From Schaalia cardiffensis (GTDB taxonomy: Bacteria; Actinomycetota; Actinomycetes; Actinomycetales; Actinomycetaceae), in assembly GCF_016405145.1 (NCBI RefSeq), contig NZ_JAEKIA010000014.1, positions 1-63,023 of the forward strand: a DNA stretch of 63,023 bases. The letters run 5' to 3'. Both the position numbers and the translations under genes were made by a program. Of the stretch, positions 35,775-44,116 are shown piece after piece; positions within the stretch are counted from its first letter, which is position 1; every line of letters begins with the position of its first letter. The notes below the pieces were generated by a model. That model was not told where the DNA came from and searched no databases. It worked only from the letters and a program-made list of their open reading frames with translations.

Positions 35775-36930
35775 TCGATGATTTCCTTTTCTTCAGGCTT
35801 GAGACATGGATTAGTTTCATGTTCCAAGCACGAGCATAGCCACATTTCACCCCCTTGGAAAGGCGCTCTCAAGTATTGACCACCACACAATCACCCCTTT
35901 TTCGACCATCACTACCTGGTCCTTCAAAGTTCGAGGAAGAGGATAGCGGGGCGCATTGGGATTCCATTCGCTACTCATTCATTCTCTCGAAACGCTCGCA
36001 GCTTCTGGATTCACAACGCAAGCTCAGGAGTCAATGAAGTCCGACACGTCAACAAGAGCGCCACCTTTCCCTCTGAGGAGATCCTCGCGCCCCGCGCACA
36101 GCTGCTCTATTCACACCACCCCTTGTGGGGTAAAAGCGCTCGTCGCCTACACTCGGAGCTCAATTCTTCACATTTTCCCTTCACCCCGTGCCCCTGAAAG
36201 CCGAGAAGACAAGCCAAGGGAAGACCTCACGTTGCGGCTCCAACTCCTTCGCACCCCCGACACACTCTTCAGATATGAGGAAAACCCCTCATCAAGGCGA
36301 GTTTTCCCGATTTCGCCTCAGACGGCATCCCAGACCAGGAGGCAGAGCCTGGCGCACGCTCAGCATCATGCTTGGCAGTTGCGCGGATAATCACACACAC
36401 CGAAGTCCCTCAGCCAACGCCCGCTTTCAAGGCGCACCTCAAAGTCTTCGACTTTGCCCCACTGCCCCACACCCTGCAGAAAAAAGGCGCGAACACTTCG
36501 AGGATTTTGCGATCATGAGCACCTCAAGCAGGAAGAGAATAGGACAAGAGGCACGGAAACTCCCACAATTCCCCACACGGACTATAGATGTCAGACAAAC
36601 AAATGTCAGACAAGCTCTTCACACTCAGGAAATAACGAGGCGAGACAAGCCAAGCCCACTATGACGAGAATGACATTTTCCCAAGACGAAACTCGTCAAG
36701 GAATATGGGCCTATGAGAGACGCGCGAAGCAAAGAGGCAGATCCACTAGGAGCCGTTTCACATGACCAAAGGGATTCACCTCCCCTCAGGCATCCCTCTC
36801 GCATTGCCCCACCTTTTCTTGCACACAAGGAAATTCGGCTACCCGAAATCTCAATGCAGATTCTCTTGCGTCGCAGCAATTGCTCCCACGCCACCCCTCT
36901 TCTCTCTTCTCACCCACGGTGGGCGCCTCT
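35775..36930. other. Gene-free region upstream of lsr2
   Basis: About 1.15 kb with visibly more A and T than its surroundings. Short open frames exist on both strands but none has a ribosome site plus recognisable protein. A duplicated TGTCAGACAA (two copies 15 bp apart) lies near 36588-36612. It could be degraded foreign DNA or hold regulatory sequence for lsr2. Confidence 0.5.
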
Positions 36931-36933
36931 ACA

Positions 36934-37707
36934 GTGAGAAGGGTGAGCACACGCCAGGTTTCCCCCGCTCTTCGCTTCGCCGCATCAATCATCGCGACCG
37001 GCCTCATCGCGGGACTCGTCGGACGCGCCTGCACGCTGCTGCTCCACGGAGTCGAAATGATCGTGTGGAATTGCCCCGAGCCCTTCTACACGGTGAGTGA
37101 ACTCCACGCCTCAGCCTCACTCAGCTGCTGAGCGCTGCTCTTCGGCCCAATTCTGGGCTGGCTCGGTGTTGCTTTCAGGCGGTACGTTCACATCTTCGAA
37201 GACGCCAAACCGCGAAATCTCAGCCTCTGGTGGACTCTCCCCCTCGCATTCAGTGGAGTCGGCATAGTTTCCATGTTCATCCCCTCAGTGCTCGGAAACG
37301 GCCAGGCCAGCGCTCAAACCCAGTTCGAGGCCGAATGGCTCGGCGGATTCGGCCTGGCAAGCGGCACCCTCGTTCTCCTTGCGAAGACGGCGACAACCCT
37401 CTTGACGATCCGCGCGGGCGGATGGGGCGGAACACTCACACCCGGCCTCGCTCTCGGCGCAGGACTCGGAGCCGTCACCGGCCTCCTATGGAGCCAGATA
37501 TGGCCGGGAACGAGCATCGCCGCCTTCGTTTTCATTGGCGCAGCGGTATTCCTCGGAGCCTCAACGAAAGCCCCCTTGACAGGATTGGTCCTCCTCATGG
37601 AGTTCACCCACCAAGGCAGCGAAATCCTCGTTCCAACGATTCTCGCCATCGGCGGAGCCGTTGCAGCGACCGCTTGGGCTGAACGAACGCACACTGAAGC
37701 CGAGTAA
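36934..37707 (+). pseudogene. ClC-family chloride channel remnant with an in-frame TGA
   Basis: From a GTG at 36934 the frame gives a first membrane helix (RFAASIIATGLIAGLVGRA) and reaches TGA at 37129-37131. The same frame continues as ALLFGPILGWLGVAF and then a clear ClC C-terminal half with IRAGGWGGTLTPGLALGAG and LGASTKAPLTGLVLLMEF, ending at 37707. The whole is about 257 codons, against 400 or more in the family, and the selectivity-filter segments of the first half are missing. So it carries both an internal deletion and a stop. Confidence 0.75.
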
Positions 37708-38000
37708 GAACCCGAGGGAGGCGCTCAGCGAACGAGGACGAGGAACACTCGCAGTGCTTCACCCTAGCTCAATGCTGAGCACAGGGCCGCGCTTGATTCG
37801 CGCCCCTGACCCGGCTCGGGGTGCAGCCGAACTCGAGGCTCCGGCTGGCTTTAAGGCTTCGGCTCTGCTCGCCTCAAGGCTCCCGCTGGTCTCAAGGCTT
37901 TTGCTCGACTCACCGTCGCGCCCTCGGCGAAGACGAATTCAATCGGTGAGCCTTGCGCCTCCGTCTCCTGTCGCTTCGCCGCCTCGTCCTCGCACATCTC

Positions 38001-39080
38001 CTACTCGACCCAGCCAGACATAAGGGCACGCGCCTGCACTTCGAGAGCATCAATCGCCCGATCGACGTCATTACCCCAGGGGACGTAGTGGAACTCAGAG
38101 CCGCCGGCCTCCAGGAAAGTCTCCCGATTGAGCTGGTCAATCTCCTCGAGCGTTTCCAAACAATCGGATACGAAGCCGGGGCAGATCACGTCAACGCGTC
38201 CGGTTCCCGCCTTAGCGAGATCCTCGACAGTGTCGATTGTCGCGGGTTTCAACCACTCAGAAGGCCCGAAAACAGATTGGAAGGTCGCAACGCACTCCTG
38301 GGCGCTGAGGCCGAGTCTTTCGCGCACAGCCTCTGTCGTTGCAAGACACTCCGAATGGTAGGGGTCCCCCGCTTTGTGCATTGACACGGGAATCGAATGG
38401 TAGGACAGCAACACGCGGTCGCCTCCCTGAAAATCGGGGCGGCCGTTTCGGCTCCAGGAGTCCTCAATCGCGCCGACGAGAGCTTCAATGTAGTGCGGAT
38501 CGTTCGGGAAGGAACGAGAGAATCTGATCTGCGGGTGATCGCGATTCTCCTGCATCCAAGCACAGACGGCGTCGTTCACTGAGGCAATCGTCGTCGCCGA
38601 ATACTGCGGATACGCCGACAAAATGCCGATTCTGCGATGTCCGGCAGCCATCAACTCGTCCAAAACATCCCCGAGGGCGGGCTCACCGTATCGCATCGCA
38701 GGGACAACTCTGATGCCAAGCCTGTCTGTGAGCAGCTTCGCCTGCTGGGTCGTGTAATGCAGGAGAGGAGAACCCTCCTCCAACCAGACCGAGCGGTACT
38801 TCTCAGCCGATTGTGCCGGACGCACTCGCAAGATGATGCCTTCGAGGATCGGTTTCCACACAAAGCGCGGCATTTCGATGATGCGCTGATCGGATAGGAA
38901 TTCGCGCAGGTAGCGGCGGACATCCTTTGTCGTCGGTGTCTTAGGGGTTCCCAAATTCGTCAGGAGCAGTACGGGAGTATCGGCTGAAATGTCGGTGCCT
39001 TTTCCCGAAGCTTCCTTTGTCGATGCTGCCGTTGTCTCGGCGGCAGACACTTGAGATGACACTGAGGGTTGATTCGTCAT
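38001..39080 (-). CDS. hemH: Ferrochelatase
   Basis: Inserts iron into a porphyrin in haem synthesis (coproporphyrin III in most actinobacteria). The catalytic histidine is in LLSYHSIPVSMHKAGD, and FVWKPILEGIIL, AMRYGEPAL and the C-terminal VICPGFVSDCLETLEEI are family blocks; the cysteines of DPYHSEC and SDC may bind an iron-sulphur cluster. The first 30 residues are a Ser/Thr-rich tail. TAACCT ends 6 nt before the ATG, with no Shine-Dalgarno. 359 residues. Confidence 0.93.
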   Translation of the reverse strand: MTNQPSVSSQVSAAETTAASTKEASGKGTDISADTPVLLLTNLGTPKTPTTKDVRRYLREFLSDQRIIEMPRFVWKPILEGIILRVRPAQSAEKYRSVWLEEGSPLLHYTTQQAKLLTDRLGIRVVPAMRYGEPALGDVLDELMAAGHRRIGILSAYPQYSATTIASVNDAVCAWMQENRDHPQIRFSRSFPNDPHYIEALVGAIEDSWSRNGRPDFQGGDRVLLSYHSIPVSMHKAGDPYHSECLATTEAVRERLGLSAQECVATFQSVFGPSEWLKPATIDTVEDLAKAGTGRVDVICPGFVSDCLETLEEIDQLNRETFLEAGGSEFHYVPWGNDVDRAIDALEVQARALMSGWVE

Positions 39081-39237
39081 GAAGTTAGGTTAACGGGAAC
39101 ACTACCCAAAGGGCGAAACGGAACTCTGAACCTCAAGAAAAAGGAAGGGGCAAAAGTCCCAAAGCTTCTTCTCCGCACACCGCCATTCCCCCATCGGTAG
39201 AGCCTCAGCCCGCGTCTTCACTCCTGCGCGAAAAGTT

Positions 39238-39272
39238 CAGCCCCTCACCGGGCTATTGCTGGTGAGGGGCTG
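39238..39272 (-). terminator. Terminator of the tRNA-Thr gene
   Basis: CAGCCCCTCACC (39238-39249) pairs with GGTGAGGGGCTG (39261-39272), followed on the minus strand by AACTTTT, just past the tRNA 3' end. Confidence 0.75.
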
Positions 39273-39280
39273 AACCCTGA

Positions 39281-39356
39281 TGGAGCCACCTGTGGGAATC
39301 GAACCCACGACCTATTCATTACGAGTGAATCGCTCTGCCGACTGAGCTAAGGTGGC
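39281..39356 (-). tRNA. tRNA-Thr, anticodon CGU
   Basis: On the minus strand the gene begins GCCACCTTAGCTCAG, has the anticodon loop CTCGTAA with CGT, a GGTTCGATTCC T-arm and ends GGTGGCTCCA with CCA encoded. The acceptor stem GCCACC/GGTGGC pairs perfectly. Length is 76 nt. It reads ACG codons. Confidence 0.96.
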
Positions 39357-39686
39357 GCGTCTGCCGTTCCCCGCAGGGCGTTCAGACAACGCTGCGAGTC
39401 TAATGGGCGCGCAGGCACATCGGCAAATGCCATGAAGTCTTGAAGGGATGGGACCCCTCACACCCACCTTCTTCCGGGGTGCGAAGAATGAGGAGATCCC
39501 CCTCCTGGCGCGCCTCCCCTCTCCCACGCCGCTCCTACACCGCTCTCGCAACTGCCCGATGACGCCGACCCAAAACCCAGCGCCAGCCGAAACCTCAGCG
39601 CAAGTCCAAACCTCAATGCACGCCCACGATCGCGAGCCGATGCAGCTCCACAGAAGTCATCATGCCTGAGCCGCAGTGCCCGGAAT

Positions 39687-39734
39687 GTGCTCTGGCCCAC
39701 ACACCACATCCTTGCCGGTGTGCGGGCCAGGAGC
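39687..39734 (-). terminator. Terminator-like hairpin after the alpha/beta hydrolase gene
   Basis: TGCTCTGGCCCACACACC and GGTGTGCGGGCCAGGAGCA form a long, slightly imperfect stem directly after the gene's stop. The gap 39357-39686 between the tRNA and this hairpin shows no gene. Confidence 0.55.
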
Positions 39735-39746
39735 ATCCTTCAGAGC

Positions 39747-41408
39747 TCATTTGGAGCAGGTGAGCCCATTTTGCGGGACAGTACCGTCAAGAAGGTAGCC
39801 CTCAACCGCGCCGACGACGCAGGAACCAGCGTCCTTCGAATATGCGGTATGCCCCCAGCCGTCATAGGTGACAAGCACGCCCGCGTCGAGCTGACTCGCA
39901 AGCCTTTGCGCCATCACATAGGGGGTTGCCGGATCATGCGTCGTACCGACCACGACGATCGGCTGGGAGCCCTTCGCGTGGATCTCTTGGCGCTGAGCAT
40001 GGCTCGTGGGCCAAGTGTCGAGGCCTGCAGAGGCGTATCCCGCCCAGGTGCCGAAAACAGGCAGTTCCCTCTTCAGGAGCTCAGCGTCTCGCTCCCACTC
40101 CTCGATCGTGCCTGCGGCCTCGTAATCAAGGTTGTTGATCGCGATGAGAGCCTCCGTACCATTCGAAGAATAAGAGCCATCATCCTCTCGGTCGTTGAGG
40201 AGATCAGCGATGTACAGGAGTTGCGAACCATCATCATCTTTCAGGGCCGAAGAGAGAGCCTGAGTGAGAACCGGATAGGTGTCCTCCGAGTACATTGTGC
40301 CGATCACTGCTCCCAGCGCGAGATTCATGGTGAGGGGACGCTTTCGGTCATAGGTGGGAAGCGGCTCCTCATCAAGGCCGAGGAGAAAGTCCTTCAACTG
40401 TTTGAGTGCCGCACTCCGCTCCCCTGTGAAGGGACAGGACTTCGAGGCCAGGCAGATGTCCATCCAATGCCCGATGGAGTCTTCAAAACCGCGCATCTGC
40501 AGATCCGACACCTCATTGACGCTCATCGAAGGGTCAATCGCACCATCAAGGACCATCCGGCCCGTCTTCGCGGGGAAAAGCTCCGCATAGGTCGCACCGA
40601 GGAAGGTCCCATAGGAGTAACCGAGGTAGTTGAAGTTCGGCTGGTCGAGCACCTCTCTGACCATATCGAAGTCTTTCGCAGCGGAAACAGTGTCGATGTG
40701 CGCGAACAGGTCACCCGATCGATGTTCACAGTGATCGGCAAGGAAAGTCAGCTCACGAGTGTTCGACTCAACGATCTCTTGGGGGGTCTCCTCCTCGCGC
40801 TTGGAGTTCATTCCAAAAAAGGAGCCGGTCGCGTTGTAGGTATCAAGCTCAGCATCGCTCAGACACTTCAGTGGAGTGGATTCGCCAACACCACGAGGGT
40901 CGAGGGCGACAATGTCGTATTTTTGAACGAGGTCCTTGCCGAGGCTATCTTCAACCTGATACGTAATAGAGTTCACAGACGCGCCACCGGGGCCGCCGAG
41001 GTTGAAGAAGAGGGCGGGCGCTCCCTCGCTACCTGAACGGTGGATCGCGAGACTCAAGGTGATCTGTTCTCCCGCAGGCTCTTCCCAGTCGAGGGGCGCA
41101 TACAAGCGCGCGCACTGATACTCGGAAAGAGAACTCTTCGAAGCAGAGCCACGATCTGTGATTTGATCGGCCCTGCAACTGCCCCAGTGGATATTCTGGG
41201 CGTAGAAATCCTCGGCACTTGACGCTGTCACCGGATCCGGTTCTGTGTAGTGCTCCGACTCTGCCCACGAGCGATCGGGCTTGCTTCCTCCAGAATTCAA
41301 GAGGCTTTGCGCACTCCAGACGGTCACGACAAGAATCGTGGTCGCCATAAAAACAGCGAAGACCACCGCTATGACAGAGGCGATGAGAGCGGGTTTCGAG
41401 TACTTCAT
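39747..41408 (-). CDS. Membrane-anchored alpha/beta hydrolase, tripeptidyl aminopeptidase-like
   Basis: Probably an extracytoplasmic proline-type or tripeptidyl peptidase. After the start MKYSKPALIA a hydrophobic helix (about residues 5-30) anchors it. The alpha/beta-hydrolase core contains FFNLGGPGGAS (oxyanion region), ALDPRGVGES and the nucleophile motif GYSYGTFLG; TTHDPATPY gives the acidic residue and GWGHTAY the histidine. 553 residues. The ATG at 41408 is preferred because TAGTCT lies 7 nt upstream and because this removes a non-hydrophobic 16-residue extension. It follows holB on the same strand after about 100 nt. Confidence 0.87.
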   Translation of the reverse strand: MKYSKPALIASVIAVVFAVFMATTILVVTVWSAQSLLNSGGSKPDRSWAESEHYTEPDPVTASSAEDFYAQNIHWGSCRADQITDRGSASKSSLSEYQCARLYAPLDWEEPAGEQITLSLAIHRSGSEGAPALFFNLGGPGGASVNSITYQVEDSLGKDLVQKYDIVALDPRGVGESTPLKCLSDAELDTYNATGSFFGMNSKREEETPQEIVESNTRELTFLADHCEHRSGDLFAHIDTVSAAKDFDMVREVLDQPNFNYLGYSYGTFLGATYAELFPAKTGRMVLDGAIDPSMSVNEVSDLQMRGFEDSIGHWMDICLASKSCPFTGERSAALKQLKDFLLGLDEEPLPTYDRKRPLTMNLALGAVIGTMYSEDTYPVLTQALSSALKDDDGSQLLYIADLLNDREDDGSYSSNGTEALIAINNLDYEAAGTIEEWERDAELLKRELPVFGTWAGYASAGLDTWPTSHAQRQEIHAKGSQPIVVVGTTHDPATPYVMAQRLASQLDAGVLVTYDGWGHTAYSKDAGSCVVGAVEGYLLDGTVPQNGLTCSK

Positions 41409-41509
41409 GGCCCCTAGACTAGGGGACTCAGACGAAGAACCGCAGGCCCGGTTCACTCCCGGTGTGGATCGAAGCGGCGTGGTTCGAAGGACGCTCTCCT
41501 TGCACGTTT

Positions 41510-42718
41510 TCAGGCCTGTGGGCGCAGGGACACCGTCATCGCTTCGAGGACGAGTTGCGCCTGACCATTGCCGAGGAGTCGGCGGCGCGCTTGCTCGATC
41601 GCGGACACTCTCGTCATTGTCTGGCGTGGTGTTGATTCTTGGGCGAGCTCGTGCACGAGATCCGCCAGATCTGAGTTGATGAGCTCCTGATCGGCGTTCA
41701 ACTGGATCATCAAGACGTCGCGGTAGATGGAGAGCAGATCCACGAGGGCCCGGTCGAGTTCATCGGTGAGCGCGCGGCGTGAGCGTCGTTTCTGCTCCTC
41801 TTCGAGTTGGCGGAGCTGTGCCCTGGCGATGCGCGTCGATTGAGCGGATTCTTCCAGGCCGAGTACGCGCAACAGTTCAGCACGCTCACGCGCATCGGTT
41901 TCTTTCGTGCGAGCGTCCGCATCAGCCTTCGCGGTTTTCCAGAGATTCTCTGCGGCAAACACCGCCTCACCGACGGAACGTACTTTCGCGGGTGCGGTGA
42001 TGATGTCTCGGCGATGTCGACGGGCTTCGGGGTCCTTGGCCAGTCCACGAGCCCTCCCGATATGCGATTGGGCTGCGCGCGCAGCTTCGAGGGCGGTCGC
42101 CTCGTCCGCAATGCCCTCCTGCATGAGGAGCTTGGCGACGGCGTGAACCGAGGGGATCCTCAACACCAAGTGTCGGCATCGCGAACGAATCGTTTGGATC
42201 ATGTCTTCTGAGCTTGGGGCGCACAGGAGCCACACGGTCCGCTCAGGCGGTTCTTCGATGGCTTTGAGTAGAGCGTTCGCGGCTTGCTCGTTGAGACGGT
42301 CGGCGTCCTCGATGAGGATGACTCGCCAGCGCCCCTGCGAAGGTGAGGCCTGCGCTCGATTGACAAGGCCTCGTGCGGAATCTACTGAGATGATGGTCTT
42401 TTGAGTGCGCACGAAGTGCACATCGCCGTTCGTTTCGAGCATGGTCGTCCGGCATCCCGGGCACACTCCGCATCCCGGTTCTTCGCCGACGCACTGCAAA
42501 GCGGCAGCGAAGGCTTTCGCAGCATTGGAGCGCCCCGAACCGGGTGGGCCCGTGATGAGCCAGGCGTGGCTCATGGCGCTACGGTCCGTGTCAATGCGCT
42601 CAGCGTCCGTTCCTTGCGCGTCGAGGATCCTTCTTGCGCTCTTCGCCGCGTCGCTAAGTTTCGCGACGGCAACTTCCTGACCGATGAGGCTTTTCCACAC
42701 CGGTTGGGCCTGGTTCAC
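41510..42718 (-). CDS. holB: DNA polymerase III delta' subunit
   Basis: Part of the clamp loader. The AAA+ fold shows Walker A ITGPPGSGRSNAAKAF, a zinc cluster CGVCPGC, Walker B-like VILIEDADRLNEQAANALLKAIEEPP and the sensor LCAPSSEDMIQTIRSRC. The GTG at 42718 is chosen because it overlaps the tmk stop (GTGA) and gives the conserved start NQAQPVWKSLIGQ; a further upstream start would extend into tmk. 402 residues. tmk-holB is a conserved actinobacterial pair. Confidence 0.94.
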   Translation of the reverse strand: MNQAQPVWKSLIGQEVAVAKLSDAAKSARRILDAQGTDAERIDTDRSAMSHAWLITGPPGSGRSNAAKAFAAALQCVGEEPGCGVCPGCRTTMLETNGDVHFVRTQKTIISVDSARGLVNRAQASPSQGRWRVILIEDADRLNEQAANALLKAIEEPPERTVWLLCAPSSEDMIQTIRSRCRHLVLRIPSVHAVAKLLMQEGIADEATALEAARAAQSHIGRARGLAKDPEARRHRRDIITAPAKVRSVGEAVFAAENLWKTAKADADARTKETDARERAELLRVLGLEESAQSTRIARAQLRQLEEEQKRRSRRALTDELDRALVDLLSIYRDVLMIQLNADQELINSDLADLVHELAQESTPRQTMTRVSAIEQARRRLLGNGQAQLVLEAMTVSLRPQA

Positions 42719-43698
42719 AAGAGCACGTCCTCTTCTTCGCAGGCCCATAGGGTTTCCTGGCTGCCCAGAAGAGAAAGGAGAGAGGGCGCTGCACTGTCCG
42801 TGCTCAACGAGGACGAGGACGAGGACGCAGGCTTGGCCACAGGGGTGGGTTCGCTCGTGGCAGTGGGACTCGACTCAAGCTTGGCCACAGGCACGGGCTT
42901 GGGTGCGGCGCTCGACTCAGGTTCGGCGTTAGAGCCCGATTCGAGCTTGGCAGCAGGGCCATGCGCAGTGGCAGTATCTGGGGCAGCGGCCCCATCCACC
43001 TCGGTCGGACAAGGCGTTTCATCGCTCATGCAGGGGGCTTCGCCCATGCCAGGGGTTTCACCCCTCAGCGCGGATGGTGCACTATGCGGATAGCGTTCCT
43101 CCAAAACACCACGAATCTCCGAGAAGACCTCGTCGGGCGTGCCCACGGCATCAATCACGATGATCCGATCCGGCTCCGCATCAGCCAAGCGTAAGTACTC
43201 GTGCCGGACCCGCTCATGAAACTCCATGGACTCACGTTCAAGACGGTCAGGAGCGTTCGTCCGACGACGCGCCCCGACCTCGGGAGGAAGATCGAGGAGG
43301 AAAGTGAGATCGGGGTTGAGCCCCTGGGTGGCCCATACCGAGAGCGAACGGATTTCATCGACACCCAGGGAGCGCGCGGCCCCCTGGTAGGCGACTGAGG
43401 AATCAATGTAGCGATCCGCGAGAACAACTTCCCCACGTGCGAGGGCGGGACGAATCCTCGTCGCGACGTGATAGGCGCGATCAGCCGCATACAGTAGAGC
43501 CTCTGATCGCGGATCAACATCCTCCGGTCCGTTCTGGACGAGCCTGCGGATTTCTTTGCCGAGCTCTGTCCCACCGGGTTCACGAGTCACGCTGACCTGT
43601 CGTCCCTGTGATTCGAACCAGTCTCGAACACGCTGGATCTGAGTCGACTTGCCTGAGCCATCACCGCCTTCGAAGGTGATGAACACGCCTTCTGCCAT
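42715..43698 (-). CDS. tmk: Thymidylate kinase with a long repetitive C-terminal extension
   Basis: Phosphorylates dTMP to dTDP. The P-loop is FEGGDGSGKSTQ near the N-terminus, followed by TREPGGTELGKEIR and the DRYIDSSVAYQGAAR motif. The kinase ends near residue 207; the remaining 120 residues (42715-43075) are low-complexity, with units such as AKLESG and TPVAKPASSSSS, and are absent from usual Tmk (about 210). The ATG at 43698 has GAGG 5 nt upstream. It lies upstream of holB and downstream of topA. Confidence 0.94.
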   Translation of the reverse strand: MAEGVFITFEGGDGSGKSTQIQRVRDWFESQGRQVSVTREPGGTELGKEIRRLVQNGPEDVDPRSEALLYAADRAYHVATRIRPALARGEVVLADRYIDSSVAYQGAARSLGVDEIRSLSVWATQGLNPDLTFLLDLPPEVGARRRTNAPDRLERESMEFHERVRHEYLRLADAEPDRIIVIDAVGTPDEVFSEIRGVLEERYPHSAPSALRGETPGMGEAPCMSDETPCPTEVDGAAAPDTATAHGPAAKLESGSNAEPESSAAPKPVPVAKLESSPTATSEPTPVAKPASSSSSSLSTDSAAPSLLSLLGSQETLWACEEEDVLL

Positions 43699-43914
43699 CG
43701 CAGCCTCGTTCACAGTCCCTCGCTCCATGCCTCATATCCTCGCATGCCCCAGGGGCATCTTCGTCCCAGCCCTCGAAAGAAGAAGATGGAGCGCCGCTTC
43801 CGCCGCGTCAAGGCACAAGCGCCGCCACTTCCGCTCGCGCCTCAAGAGGGCGAAACACCGGGGGATCTTTCCTGCACCTCGAGAGAAGACGAACCGTGAT
43901 CTTTCGCCTCTCCT

Positions 43915-43984
43915 CTGGCACACTGGCACACTGGCACACTGGCACACTGGCACACTGGCACACTGGCACACTGGCACACTGGCA
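43915..43984. repeat. 8-bp microsatellite, eight copies
   Basis: CACTGGCA is repeated eight times without error from 43921 to 43984, preceded by a partial copy. It lies between topA and tmk on the presumed transcript. The rest of the gap (43699-44116) shows no gene. Confidence 0.97.
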
Positions 43985-44116
43985 CAGCCTCCCACCTCAA
44001 GACGCGAGCCAGCCTCGAAACCCAGGGAGCGGGCGAGTCCCCTCAAGATACGGAGACGCCCACCCCTCATGACGCGGGTAAAGGCCGAAACTGTCAGTGC
44101 GGGCGGGCCCTGCGAG

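Noticed and set aside
35956-36765. Overlapping short frames upstream of lsr2
   Set aside because: No consistent codon use, ribosome site or recognisable domain in any of them.
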